64,000 nt of DNA, taken from Cylicocyclus nassatus. Lineage: Eukaryota > Nematoda > Chromadorea > Rhabditida > Strongylidae. Made by a program: the position numbers and the translations under genes. The notes beneath the pieces were generated by a model. It saw nothing but the letters and a program-made list of their open reading frames with translations, was not told the origin of the DNA and did not search any database. Location of the stretch: assembly GCA_958299035.1 (NCBI GenBank), contig CATQJL010000223.1, positions 53,240,302 through 53,304,301 on the forward strand, in the 5' to 3' direction. Below, piece by piece: positions 36,401 through 49,364 of the stretch. Numbering within the stretch: position 1 is the first letter of the stretch; every line of letters starts with the position of its first letter.

Positions 36401-39400
36401 AATCATTGAGTTGTCCTTCGTGCCGAGCATGAATTTTTCTCTGTCACTGTAAAGAAGGAAAATAATTTGGTTTTTGAGTGGCCATAAAAGTGGGACTCAC
36501 GCTGCTGCTTGTACTCTGAGGTCAGGAATGCACACATCATCTTTTCCACAGTTGTTGGCGATGTTGATCTAAATTAGTAAAAAAATGCTTTATCAAAAAC
36601 ATAACTTTTAGTAGTTATCAATGTTTACATCGTTATTCAGGCTGAGGTGTAGAAATACTGAAGTTGTGATTATACTCAATGTCAAAATGAACTATGGCAA
36701 ACAGGATATTGTCAGAATCATTTCATGTAAATTCTCTATTCAGTGGTGGTTCTGGTACAGGTTTTCGAGATTGTGTGCTACCATATCAGTCTTATTTTTG
36801 CTGACTGCCTTAAGTTGAAAGATTTGAACCTAAAACAAAAATGATCCTCGTCCAGTTCTACCTCTGTGATGAAATTTTTCAGATTAGAATTTCATTTTTA
36901 ATTCAGTATGGACCACTCTGGGTTCTTGCGCTTTTTATACTTAAGAGAGCTGGGGAAGAAGGAAGGTAATTTCTCTACGCTAACGTACTTCTGACTTATC
37001 AAACATTCTGAACATTGATACTTGGAGATCATTCTCCTGGCTCATTAAAAGAGCCAGGAAAACATTTAGCATTCAACATTCAGCAAAACTTAGTTTTTTA
37101 CAAAAGATGCAATTCCTTATCATCCTCCTATGCGCAGTGTTGTGATAACTACCCAAAAATTCATAAGTCTGCTTTTAATTTTCCCAAGCATGTTTTCTTT
37201 TCTTTAGTCACATACTTTGTTCTCGAAAGCCAAGGGCACGGTGGTGTCTATAGCTGGCTCAAGTTGGCCTCCTCTGACTCTGCCTGTTTTGGACTCCACG
37301 TAGGTGTAGTTTACGGACCAATGAATCGGCGACAGTTTATCCCTAAATCAAAGGTTTTGGTAGCTGTATGTCCAACGAATGTAAGTCAGTTTCAAATAAT
37401 CTTCGGTCTTATAAATGGAAGCTCTTTTATCGGCGGTAATGGACTTTTTCCACCTCAAGAAAAATCAAAAAAAGGGCTAACCTCATGGTGTTAGAAGCGA
37501 AGAAACGCTGCTTGAAGCACTTTTGTCGGTTCTTCTCGAGACGTACTCGTCTCTCGATAATGTTTGGATGATCTCTGGTTTTTGATTCTGGTGCAACAGT
37601 TATATCTCGATCGGCTTTCTAGAAAAGTTCTCCCTAGTTATCCAAGTCTAGAAGATGCATGTAGTAAAGGACTTACCACGTCCTTATGCAAGAAGTAAGC
37701 TCTTGGTTCAGGTGAATGGTCATCAAGATTGTAACGTAGAACAAATTCGAGATCATTCGGAGTATCACCTCTACCTTCGTATCGCAAGCAAGTGTTGATG
37801 TTACGACTGGAATGGAAAGACAGTAGCTCAATTTCATTTTTAGATTACATTCAAGAAGTTGAGGTGATCAAAGTTATTCAGACTCTGAATCATTTATGTA
37901 GACTGACTGAAAAATCTCAATCAAGCCATCCCAAGTAGCAGCTCACATGGTTTATCAGTGTCAGAGAAATTCAACTGTAAACTGTCTCCCACTACCGTAA
38001 TCGTGCAAGCTGACTTACATGGAAAAGATACGTTTTGGGCAAGAGTTCATAGCTATTTTCGGAAACCAATGATGAGTCTCGCTTGGGCAACAGATAGGAA
38101 ACTTCCGCTTCAAGAAACAAAATCTTTTTGAAATGCATTGAAAAGCTTGCTTCAAAGTTTATTCCCGCGCAAATTCTGCTAGAAAAGCTCAAGTTCGATT
38201 TACTTCTACTCACCACGACTGCTTGCCAAGTTTGGCATCGACGTCGCAGTTCTTGTCTTCGATGTTGATAGTTACACCATCTGCATCGGTCTGTCCAGTC
38301 ACAGTGACTACGGGTTTGGTTGTCATGACCGCTACATTTCCACTTTTCCAGGCTCCGACAGCAACGTCTAAAATAGGAGATGTTCTCGATGATTTAATGA
38401 TTGAAACTACCAAATTAAATTCTTTGTTGATTCGCAAAAGCCTAAAAATTTGAGGTTTTTTCGCGAAACGTTTTCATGTGATTCTAAATATACTGATCTG
38501 CGGAAAAATTGTCGATACCATAAAAAGAGATTGAGCATGATAGGAAAATTCTTTAATTCTATTTGCAGTTAATTTGCAGAGATTCCGAACAACTTCTAGC
38601 AGAGATTGTATTCAATACGAATTCAACATTGATTGTAATTGTTTTCGGTTCTTCTCGCAGAGATTAGAGACAGCAAAAGGTAAGAGTACTCTACTAGATA
38701 ATTCCGCTTTGCATATGCAATGCTTATTTTCGTGGATTTTGCAGAGTTTTTCAATTGCTCCAGCAACGAACTAAATCTCTCGTTTCCTTCTGCTTCATTT
38801 ACTTTATTCATCATATTATCTGAGCTGAGATTACAAATACTGTTGTGCTGGTCCCTCCCTGTACTCATGAGTGTTCCGTTCTTTTGTTAAGAATGTAAAC
38901 TTAGCTGATGAAGATACTGCAGAAGTCATTTATCAAAGTGCATCGTGTTGCAAATGATAGATGAGCTAAGCAGAGAAAAAAGCAAGTAAATGCAACATAT
39001 CATGGTAGAAAGCCTGAAGAGTATTTGCAAGAACTAGAGGAAGAGAAGAGAGGCAAAGTTCCCAGAATATGTTGTGAATATTATGCGGTATGTTTGAGCC
39101 AATTCCTGGCTTCAGTTCGCAATATGTATTTTAAAGACTGGCTAGTATCAGTGGCCTATCCAGGATGTCCGCTCGGGGGGGGGGCGACAAGACAAAAATC
39201 CGAAAAATTTTTAGTGGTGCTTTTTGAAGTTTTTGCGGTCTCCAACCCCTAAAGCCCCCGAAAAAAATTTTTCACAAGGCTAAGAATTTTTAAAATTTTT
39301 TATTATTCTAATTATTTACAAGTACAAACAAGTCCCCTGCACATTTTTATAACCCATATAAGTAACTTTCCAAAATTTCGCGACCCATTCCCTCGGTACG

Positions 39401-42400
39401 CCAATGGCTAGCATATATTATTCCTAGAAAAGCATGAGCAAAGTTCTAGAATTGAACGTCTCTGCTTAAGATGACTTTTCAGTGTGAACAATGTCTTCAC
39501 TTATATCAAACCAGCATGATCTTAATTTGAGCTGATTCAGACAGCGGAGCTGCATTCCCAGAAATATATCCTCATCAATTTTCAAGTCCAATAATTTTTT
39601 CGCTCTACTATAAGAAAGTAAAGAACTGTTTTTGGAGTGTAAAAGACTTTCTCAGTGCCATATTCTGTTATTGCATTCCAACTTATAAAGTTTATGCAAA
39701 TTTTGCTGTTACTAAAAGAAGACCAATGGCAACGATGACATAGTACTTTTACTTTTGGTACTTTTAAGATTTAGTTGGCTGCTTTATCATGTCAACTCTG
39801 ATGCTTCTTGTAAATGAATAAGAAATCCTTGATTACTCAGAGTTTGGTAACTGAAAAGCCGCTGTTCTTCGAAAATATGATGGCAACAACCAAAAATCAA
39901 AATACATAAATCGCAAACTATTCACGCGTATCAATTCTAAGTTTTGGTAGAAAATTTTATATTATAAAGTAGTTAGCGAAGCTCTTCTGATAAAAAGAAC
40001 GACACATTTGAGAACTGAATTTTACATTAGTAGATGTAACAGAAGTTTACCTGGCATCCCGTTTCCATCAACGTCAACGCCTCCAGCGACGGCAAATCCG
40101 AACGTCTTAATATTTGGCCCCATTGCTCCACCTTCAATCTAAAATAAGACCATATTGTTTCTAGAAAATTTTGCTCTGTCCGTGACTACAGGTCTATTTC
40201 AATTCACTCAAATATGCCACTTTTAAAGAAACATATAATTTGTTCAGTAGGCGTAAGGCTTGTTCTGAAATGCGTGAATTGATAAATTTTCCCTTCTTAG
40301 TTGTTTCATACAGATTTTTGGCAAACTGCAACAACACATGCCCTATCTTTAGTCTGTCTATAATTTTAAAAAGGGTTTGTTCCATCTCTTTGATCAATTT
40401 TTGACTTCTTCTCCCTCAAACCTACCTTTTGCGTGTATTTCGGTCTCACCCCATCTTTGCTACCGTGCATCACATAAACTGCACCGGCTTTGTTCATGCC
40501 TGCATATGGTGCTCCAACGATGAAATCTGGAAAATTTATGTGTTGTCATAAACCCGTGAATTACATGACATACAGCGCACCATTATAACCATCTTGATTG
40601 AGGTCTCCAACGGCAGCTAGCGAAAAACCGAAGCGACCCCATTGATCTTCTCCAACGAGCACAGATGTGCGATCGAATACTCCCTGAAGATGAACAATCC
40701 TTTTTTCGTGAATGAGCCCAATATTGAGCGTTCAAACATTAACATTAAGCACTCCTTGGCCATTTTTTCGCGCAAGTCGCGAGCAAGTTGTCTTTACACA
40801 CAAGCATTTATTTTCGCGCAACTGTTGTCGTTACCGCACAAACACTATATTGAGTCAAAACTACTGGACTAACATAGGAAGAATGCCGGTGCAATGGTAT
40901 GCTAAAAAATTTTTTCTGTGTTACATTAAAAGCGCTGATTTGATGCCGATGTCATAAGTGTCCTCTAAGTGGAGATATAAAGAGTAATGACACTTTCGTT
41001 TGCCCGAAAAGAGAGTACAGCGGTTCAAGATGATTATCGATTGAATGCAGGCGTCAGTAAACGCGTTGCACATATGTACGCATTGCGTTCGTTTGAGCCT
41101 CCCCCGTACTTCTTGAGATAGAATATGCATTTATGCCATTGACAGTGAACATTACGAGCGCTCGAAATATACTAACCGGTGCGGTCTGATAGAAAACCAC
41201 AACTTTTCCAACGTCGTACTGTGGTTTTCGTTCTTGAGTCTTTGCATCCTTTACTGTCACATAGTCAGTGTAGAATGGGCAACCCATTATGATGTCGTCC
41301 CGCCTGAAAACGGGTAACTCAGCTACATAAAAATTTGATGGCATTCTGCATAAAACTGCAAATCGCACCCGTCCTTATTCAAATCGGTAACGGCAAGACT
41401 TCCGCCGCAGTACTGACCCTGCTGCGAGGATGATGGGTCAGTCAGGTTTACCAGCATCTTCAGCTTGGATGTGTACAGTACGAGCTGAAAATCAAGTACG
41501 CAATTACGTACCATGCTGGATGAAGGCAGTAGTGGGGGGGGGGGGACTGCGGAAAGCAATAGTCAAAATTTGCGGTCAAAAAGGACACTCCGCCTTCAGG
41601 GACGCATCATACTTGAAAAAAAAATTCCAAAAGCGCCCAAAAAGCCCGAAAAAATCCGAAAGAACCGGAACGCAGAAACGAACTTTTGGTAGAATTCTGC
41701 CATTACTTCGATGTGCAGACAACCTAAAATGAAGCAAAAAGACTCGGTTGCGAAATAAATCAACACACATGCCTTAGCGTCAAAACGCAAGGAGCGTTCC
41801 GGCTCTTTCTGGCGCTTTTGGGCTTTTTTTCGGCTTTTCGGGCTTTTTCGGGCTTTTTTCGGCGAAGTATGACGGGTCCTTCAGCGTTTCTACAGAGGGT
41901 TGTAGTTTTGGTCTATAGAGGTCTCGACACGATGTAGTGAGATGAGATGAGAGTGGGCGAGGCTAAAAGTTGCTCGTGCTTTCCCGCACCCCTCTCCCCC
42001 CCCCCTCAGTCAAAGTGAACCAACTTTTCCAGCCAAATCATTTCCACGAGGTACACCAGCAACGATATCGTCAAGACCATCACCATCTAGATCTCCAGTA
42101 GCAGTTGCGTATCCTGAAAATTTTCATTTCGGGACCTACAAGCCACTGACGCAGAAAGGGCGGAGCTTACCCATCATATCATGATCGTATTCCTTTCCTC
42201 CATATTCGGTATTAGGCCGATCGGTAAAATTCCTCACATTTTGGCTAAAAATGGCTCCTTGCCAATACCATACACCCGGTGCACCGATGAAAGCCTAGAA
42301 TTTAGTCTTTGAGGAAGCAGAGTCAATCTAAGACCACTACCGTACCCTTTCGTCGCCCTTACTGTAACGGTCCGGCAGAGCAGCAGAGAATCCACATTGT

Positions 42401-45400
42401 CCATATCCGAAACGGTGCCTACCATGTCGGGCAGCTAAAATTGCCTGTCTACAATTTCTTTAGAAGTTTATTTTATCCCTGAACTTACGTTCTTGACGAC
42501 AAGATGCGAATTCCTGTGTTTTTGTGAAACCTTGCTCGGTGAAAAAGCAAGTTCCAACTGGTTCAATCACCTCAAACTTCGAAAAGAAGTACTTGTACTT
42601 GGGTGCGCACATCTGTAACACGCGGGATCCAATTATCCCAGTCGAAAATCGAATTGTTTTTTTATCCAAAAACTAACAATGAGCTTGTCGTGCTTTTTGT
42701 TCGATTTCACCGTTGCGCCAAAGAACTGATAGGCTTTGTCTTCGATTGGGGCCAAGACTGAGCCGTTGAGTCGACGCTCGTTTCCTTCTGTAAATGGGAA
42801 ATATTTGAAACGATGAAGTTATTCTAGTCAAGTCATCAAGTCTGAACTATCTGAACTATGTTATTCTAGCAGTCTTTACATTGCTAAAAGTGTGTAGATC
42901 GAATTTAGAGAGCTAAAATCACACTAAATTGTTTGATTTGACTATTTTCTTTCTCATTTGATTTTCATCATGGTAGGATCACCTTCTCTTTCCCGTCAAA
43001 AATTATTTGCAATGAACATGTACGATAAAATAATCCAAGTAATATGTGTTGCTCTACAACTAGCGGTAGATTAGATTGAGTAACACGTTAATAAGAGCAT
43101 CAATAACAATAGAAGGAAGCTTTAAGTTGGAAGTATAAGCACAAATACGGAGATTCTTTCAAAAATATTACTGACCATTATATTGTCTGTGATGTTAATC
43201 TATGCAATTAAAGCGCATTCTTTCTTCAGCTTTTGCAATTTGAAGAGAAAGAACACCGGCAACTGTAAGGAATCATGAGAAAATTTCGCAAAATTTAGAA
43301 GACAAATGCTTCTCATTTTTTAACCAACTTTTAATTCGGTCAAAAGAAAAGAAATCATTCCTCAAGAAAAAGCCTTACCTTCATTGAATTTTCCCGTTTA
43401 CAAATTGCTGAGAACGGTGGTTTTATGAAATGGTTGAACTTTTTTTGTTGGATATATGTACCATTGGTTTTTTTTTTGTTTTTCACTTTTTCATCTCGAG
43501 AAACTCACTCGAACATAATTTGTACATTATTTACTGTAGAATACTATATGTGCTAGCTATTTATTGGCTTAAGAATATTTATTCAAATAGTAGGAAAGTG
43601 CCAGATGTTTAGTGGCGATATATTCTCATAATAAGAGCTTTTTCCGAGAAAAAAATCCTAAGCTATTCTCCATTAGTTTCATGCTAGTAATAGCTATACT
43701 TTATAATGGTCCGTTCCACATTCTTCGCGATAGTGTCGTCATATTCTTTTCCCAATCCGACCCCCTCTCACTAACTATTTTACAGCCGGATAGGGAGCGA
43801 TAAAGGCGTTGTTGCCGTGGTTGGCAAGACACTGCGATCTCCTTTCGGGAATACGAATGGGTAGGCAATTACGAAAGTGGTTTCCCGGCAACATAAAGAT
43901 ACATAAGTCATGTCTAAATTGGCCACAAAATGTTTTGTTTGGAATTCAGAGTAGTTTTTTCTGACTGGTGAGTTTATAATGAAATTCTGCTGCTCCTGGG
44001 ACAATGTACGAAATGCACTTCTGCGCGAGAATTGTTCGTTTTCGTAGGAAGAGTATGGAGTAGGAGTAGCTGATTGATTTCTCATTCAGCCCCATAGCCA
44101 TATGGCCCTATGTTTCGTGCCATAACAAATGAGACTCCCAATGACTGCTCGATTAAGGGTCTCCTTGGTAGTAACCGCTCAGCTACTGAGTCATAGACCC
44201 CCCCCCCCCTATTCCCCCTTCTCCCCTACTTCCGTTGTTTCATGGCTGAATAGCCCGCGATCATTGGATCTTGCATTGCGTGCCGGGATCTCATCGCATT
44301 CGGGCCAAAATTTCGAGAAAATTACGCTGCTGCAAAGCGGCGGAGCATTGTTCACAACAAAGTTATTCACGGCCAAAAGTGCAAACGCCAACTACAAGGA
44401 CAACTACCACAAAATTCATGAGTACAAGCATTTTGCAGAAGAAGCGCTTCGTAACGTGATAGTTGTTCGACAATTAGTACATCTTGCGATGGCTTATTGT
44501 TGATTGACAAGTACATCAGGGGGATCTTTGGACTATGAGAACCATTTCGATACTGTCCTGATAGTCATACAAATTTCACATCTTTTTTCTTGTAATATTT
44601 GTCGATGTCTTGAAAATTGATAATGTGCTTAGCGGTGTTTCAAAAGCTTCTTAAGAGCAAATTAAATTGAAACTAAGAACGGGAACGTCTTTTATATACT
44701 CAAGGATCCATAAATGAACAAACTAAGACAATTAAGGATCACTATAATGAAATGATGTCCCTTTACAAAGCCAATAAACACTCAGCGCACTCATTTCCTC
44801 GTTTTTTGCTCAAATTTCGAATTCTCAGAAAAACTAACCGGGAACCAATACATACTCCAGCTTCACCCGTGCTTCGCAAAAACAAACGAAATATTTTCAT
44901 AGGGTTGAAAATTCTACAAATTCAATCCAAAAATGAGAGCATCTTAGATTCTCAAATGCCCAGATTACGAAATTACGACGTAACATCCGAATCTTATAGT
45001 ATCAGTTCGTGTCAATCAATACCCATACTTTATTATAATCTATGACATCATAATACAACTTTTTGTTTGAAGGTATGAGCAGCAAACTTCTAGTTGCTAT
45101 AGCTTTAGCAAAATTGTTCCTTTATGTGAGGCAGTGAGGAAATTTTTCAAGCTTTTCAAGTGCCAGAGCAACTATGTAGCATCCGTTTCTCGTAAGCCAT
45201 AATCCGTTGTGCGAAAATTTTTCTTTATTCATTACTAACATATTTACCATGCAAAACATTGAAAAGAGTTAGGAGTGAATCATGAACGAAAATGAAACTT
45301 ATAATATTTAGCTCTCCAAACAAAAAAAATGTGAAAAATGACTAAGACTATTTATCAATCGTTCCTTACCATATTTTTAGGTTTCTTTATTCAGTCGATG

Positions 45401-47793
45401 AAAGTTGGGAAATAGGTCTTACTGCTAAATTCATCATTTCCCTACTAAACTCAATTTTTGATTTTGGCTGTTGAGTCGTTTCTTCTCACTAGAACAATTT
45501 ATTAATGCAGAAGTTAAGATATTCCCGCGAAGCAGCAGATTACATAGATATTCCTCCAGCTTCTTATTTAATTGCAAATGCGGCTCCGAACTTCTTCGCA
45601 TGGAAATGGTGTATGAGAAAAAATGACAACACGAATGCACTATGCACTATTCAAGCATATGCAGTCATGCAAATTACTTCGCAAAAAGCCAATGTTGGGC
45701 AATTTGTCGAATCGAAGGCATTTTATGAGGAAAATTGGGTCTAAGAATTAGTTCAAGAACAGTCTAGCCGGAAGGTGACAAAAATAGAAGCTTGCTAAGA
45801 AGTGCAGCAGCAAATAAGGCAATATTAGTCACAAAATTTTTTCCACAATTTTTCGAAATCTTCATCTTCTAATTTTGATTTAGAAATACAATCAAACTAT
45901 GTGATTTGTGTTTCCTCATTTTTTTTTGGGCACTAGCGAGAAGAACGATAGCATCCCTGCGTTTTTCTTCCAAAGAAAGCATGTGAAAGTCTCTAATACC
46001 TCTTCAAACTATTTTATTCTTATAAAATGCGTTTTTTACAAAAACTTACGTTTAGGGTCGATATGTGCTTCTCTGCAAGTCGGTTTGTTCACGGAGCAAA
46101 CGTAGACGGCACCTGGTCGTCGAATACCTCGCAGATTCGGATTTGTCGTCTCGGATTCTGGTGCGCCTACGACAAGTCTGAAAACGTAAACAATTATATT
46201 CAAAAATATCATTATCGGGATTATTTGAAGAAAGGATAAAAATAACAGACATTTATTCAAGGAAATTTGCTATTTTTCACAGAAACTCTCCAAAAACTAA
46301 TGCAGGATTTCTATGAAATATCTCGTTAGATTTTATTGATATGTTGCCCTTTCAGGCAGCTCTCAAAGACAAAAGTAAAGACAAATTTGGCTGCTTAACG
46401 GCACGTAAAGATTCTCTTTGGGATGCTATAGCTTTGAAAAATAATGGCCTTTGAATAATAGCACATGTAGAAGAGTCTTCGACATTTCCAGTTATAAAAA
46501 TCACACATAAAAACTCGCTCTTTCGTTCACACAAGTTTTCAGGTTTACTAAAGCTGAAAGCTTTCTTATCGACTATAAATTTAGATAGGGACTATAATTT
46601 TGAGTTGATCAACAATAAATTATCTAGTCAACCATATTCATGAATCTCTACGTCTCTGAGATGAAAATGCAAATGTCAAAAATGTCTACTTTTACAAGTC
46701 TCTAGAGAATAAATAATGGACAAGCACGAACAGCATGAATTTTGAGCTCGCTCATAAATCATACTTATCCTTGACGGGCAATAATTCGATTTTGAGACAT
46801 GGGCCTAATTTGTGACCAAATTTCAAGATGATGTCATTGTAAAAGATTAGATTGGGAAGCGAATGAGGCAGTTAGGCTCTCTTGAACAATGCAAAAAGGA
46901 ACATCTGCACCTCAGAATGCTTTAAAAGATTTTGAATTTTACGAAAACTGGAAATTCTGAAATTGTTAGCTTCTTGAGTGGAACATTATATCATTATTTT
47001 TATCATTTTGTATAATGACTGATTCTTTGAAAAAGCTCCGAAAAAGTTCGAGTAAATTGTATGTACACGGCCCTAAAAATGTAGGTTCTGGGGACCATGA
47101 TTTTTCTGTTCCAAATCTTGAGAGTAAACTGTTCTGATTACTTTTTGTAAGTTTTCACCTAGGATTTGTTGTCATACTATTGCCATGTTTTTTGCTGTTC
47201 AATATTTTCGGGTTATCCTTGCCTCCCTGATTTCACTTCATAATTTGGTCAAGTACTTCCCCCCCCCCCCACCCTCCCTTTCCTTTCTCGTTCTCTCCAC
47301 TTTTTTCACGCAATTTTCTGGATTAACATATAAAACTGTGAATTATATTTTGCATCTCACAACAAAATTTTTCAACCCCCTCCCCCTCCCCTTTTCCACC
47401 CTCTTCCCTCTTTTCCAATCAATATGATATGAAGCAAAAGATATAGAGCGGAGCAGTGCAGCAATGTGTGCTGCTGTAATGTGTGGCTGTGGTCTTTTTG
47501 TAATGCTGAGGGAGTCTTTGTGCTTGTTCTCACACCGATCTATACTACCCTCCACGGCTGTTTCTGCACAAAAATACAAGAAAAATTAGGAACACCAGCC
47601 ATATATAGTTGTAAAGTAATTTTTTGAATAGTTACACCTACACAGGCATTCCTTTCTCCTCGTTGTAGAAATCGAGCGAGTAACCGAAGTATGTGGAGGG
47701 CATCGAATGGACGACCGCATTTTTCGTGTCGATGTTGAAGGTCCAAACATGGACCACCAACAAGAGGCTGGATATGACCAGCCACGCCCTCAT
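30491..47793 (-). CDS. pat-2: integrin alpha chain, RGD-class (PAT-2 type)
   Basis: Twenty-eight exons from 47793 downward: 47793-47642, 46177-46050, 42787-42678, 42612-42489, 42434-42346, 42294-42171, 42113-42025, 41484-41369, 41303-41177, 40683-40581, 40526-40426, 40138-40051, 38367-38214, 37806-37677, 37618-37482, 37342-37216, 36568-36501, 36446-36293, 36239-36061, 36007-35899, 35231-35148, 35096-34920, 34870-34592, 33138-32322, 31976-31801, 31745-31614, 31146-31021, 30637-30491. Total 4347 nt, 1448 aa, in frame throughout. The signal peptide (1-18) is followed by FNIDTKNAVV. Beta-propeller FG-GAP repeats carry four Ca2+ motifs: DLDGDGLDD (~250), DLNKDGRDD (~306), DLNQDGYND (~380), DVDGNGMPD (~443). 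Calf domains follow, then a furin-type RIKR (~1232-1235). The TM helix is ~1376-1400 and the tail starts CGFFKRNRP. VAGVPRGN and GVWYWQG resemble alpha5/alphaV/PS2 rather than laminin-type chains. It pairs with integrin beta at muscle attachments (family knowledge). An acidic then Gly/Thr/His-rich insertion (~891-1230) lengthens it. Confidence 0.93.
30694..30853. mobile_element. MITE family copy 1 in pat-2
   Basis: Ends TTTGCGTTGCTGACAACATT (left) and AAATGTTGTCGTCCCCGCAC (right) are imperfect inverted repeats. The same ends recur at 33310-33460, 40720-40851 and 21600-21634. It sits in the last intron of the integrin gene. Confidence 0.55.
32067..32207. repeat. fold-back repeat, about 141 bp, in a pat-2 intron
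   Basis: GCGTCCAAAGT at 32067-32077 is reverse-complemented at 32197-32207, with a further partial pair (CTCCAGCG / CGCTGGAAG) inside. No coding content. Confidence 0.45.
33310..33460. mobile_element. MITE family copy 2 in pat-2
   Basis: TATAGTGTTCTTGCGTTGCC and AACAACAT at the left match CGCGCAAATGTTGTCGGCAA in reverse at the right, the same family as 30694-30853. Confidence 0.6.
33675..34444. mobile_element. 770-bp TIR element in a pat-2 intron
   Basis: TATAGTGTGGACCCCGGCCA at 33675 is reverse-complemented at the right end, finishing ACTATA at 34444. Inverted similarity continues through the GGTACCTGCGCG/CGCGCCGCGGAAGTACC region. TA lies at both outer ends. It occupies most of the intron between the acidic exon and the Gly/Thr/His exon. 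Confidence 0.65.
33900..33974 (+). repeat. 37-bp tandem duplication
   Basis: AGTAGTCTTGTCTTTTCCCT followed by TCTTTCTCTGAAAAATT occurs twice head to tail, with a single substitution noted. It lies inside the 33675-34444 element. Confidence 0.7.
40720..40851. mobile_element. MITE family copy 3 in pat-2 (degenerate left end)
   Basis: The right end CGCGCAACTGTTGTCGTTAC then CGCACAAACACTATA at 40814-40851 matches the family seen at 30694 and 33310. The left end is eroded. Confidence 0.45.
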
Positions 47794-47804
47794 CACCTGA
47801 TAAA
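47794..47804 (-). promoter_or_regulatory. splice acceptor 3 nt upstream of the pat-2 ATG
   Basis: On the minus strand TTATTTATCAG is followed by GTG and then the start ATG. Nothing upstream in frame extends the protein, so this is either a spliced-leader trans-splice site or the acceptor of a 5' UTR intron. It fixes the start codon choice. Confidence 0.6.
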
Positions 47805-48889
47805 TAAACAATTACTTCATTTGTACTTTGGTCAGCTGGACAAAACGTGCCACGGGGCAAAAAAAATGAAAAAAAAAACAGCGAACAGGTAATGTTGGAC
47901 ATGAAAGCGAGATGAAGTAGATATAAGATCAATATCCGTTTTTACTGGTATGCATTGATAAAAACTATAATTAACTGAAAATAATCAATTTAAGCCTATA
48001 AACTCGGGAAATCAACCATTGAAGAACGTATTATATCAGATATTGATCCCAAATTTTGTCTGAAATCAAAATCTGTTATATCTTCTTCAAAAAATTTCCA
48101 AGAACAAATTATGGAAAGACATCGTGTTCTACTAAAGATTGAACTAGGAATTTTTTTTACAGAACTTGCCATTTTCCAGAATTTATATGGTTCTATGTTG
48201 CTAAATACATTTGAGTGATAGTAGGCACATCCACAATGGCTAAATTTAAAAAATGAATGAATGAAAATTTGTATTAAATTCGCAAAACTAAAAATTTTCA
48301 GGACTTCAAGCGCTTGTATTGTAAAATATTCTCAAGAGAGAAAGAAAGAAAGAAAGCAAAAAGAAGAAAGCAAGGAAGCAACAAAAAAAAGTAAAAATAA
48401 CCCCAGCTCCCAACTAAATCTAAAGGAGAACAAAAAAGAAGAAATATGAGGATGATTGCCTCTAGGCTTGGGTAAGCTGAGGTTCAGATAGGATAAAAAT
48501 TAGCTGAAATATGTCAAAAGAGAAACAAGACAGCCGATTCGAACAGAAAAGAAAAGGTTACAGCATGGTGAAGTCCAAACAACATCAAATTACACATTAT
48601 TTACTAATTCGGAAATTAGGGACATTACTGCAAAAAAGGATAAGAACTTAAGCAATATGTTAAAGGATCGACCAACTAATAATTGAAATCCTAGTTCAAT
48701 AAGGAACTGAAAGAAAACTGAGTCATAGAAAAGGAAGAATGCAGAAATATTGAAAAATAAGAAAATCAAATATCGCAATAAACAATAAGTTCAGAGACTA
48801 CAAAAAGTAGCATTAGGATGCGATATAGAACGAATTACAATGGTTGAACGCTTAACGCCATCAGAAAGCCATTTCAAAGCAAGAAACTC
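47805..48889. other. AT-rich upstream region of pat-2
   Basis: No gene is seen. A purine-rich (AAGAA)n-like stretch lies at 48338-48445. It may be a 5' UTR intron or outron of pat-2. Confidence 0.35.
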
Positions 48890-49313
48890 TGTGTCAGTTG
48901 TCCTAGTCCTCCTAATCCGATCTCTTCACTGACAAATGCGTGTCCACAAATGCATAGATTAGAGCGGTAATTAACCATGCAATGACGAATCGCGTCGCGC
49001 ACGAGCGCGACAACTGCCATGTTTAGCGACCAGAACAATGTCGAATCTAATCGAGAATACGCGGACAATTAACTCTGCCACAGCAATTTGGCAACTGGCC
49101 AGAAATCTCACTTCCGTAGTAGTTTCTAGAGCAAGAGAGTGCTAGTGGTAGCCCATTGCGGGGGGTAGCGAGCGACGAAACTTTTGCGAGGGAGATAGCG
49201 GCAGCTGTTCGGCCGCGGCTTTGTCGGCATGATCCGCCGCGAGTCTGCAGCCTCTGAGGATCTCGCGCGATCTTCGCCGGGCTCAGTGGAGTGACCACAC
49301 CCACTTTGGAGGA
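48890..49313 (-). promoter_or_regulatory. GC/CpG-rich island, candidate pat-2 promoter
   Basis: In an AT-rich 15-kb region this segment is markedly GC- and CpG-rich (GCGTCGCGCACGAGCGCGAC, CGGCCGCGGC, ATCTCGCGCGATC). It ends in the motif CCACACCCAC, similar to CACACCCAC in the abi-1/DNAJC1 promoter. It lies 1.1-1.5 kb upstream of the pat-2 ATG. The minus-strand frame here (49304-49047) shows no protein family. The promoter role is inference. Confidence 0.35.
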
Positions 49314-49326
49314 GGGGGGGGGGGGG
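49314..49326. repeat. 13-nt G homopolymer
   Basis: Uninterrupted run of G at the edge of the GC-rich island, one of at least ten such runs in the window. Confidence 0.8.
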
Positions 49327-49364
49327 TAAACGAGAAATGAAGTCTTACTTTACTCATTTATAAA

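Noticed and set aside
42678..47793. Assignment of the integrin as the laminin-type INA-1 chain
   Set aside because: Propeller signatures (VAGVPRGN, DLNKDGRDDIIMGCP, GVWYWQG) follow the alpha5/alphaV/PS2 pattern more closely than the laminin-binding class.
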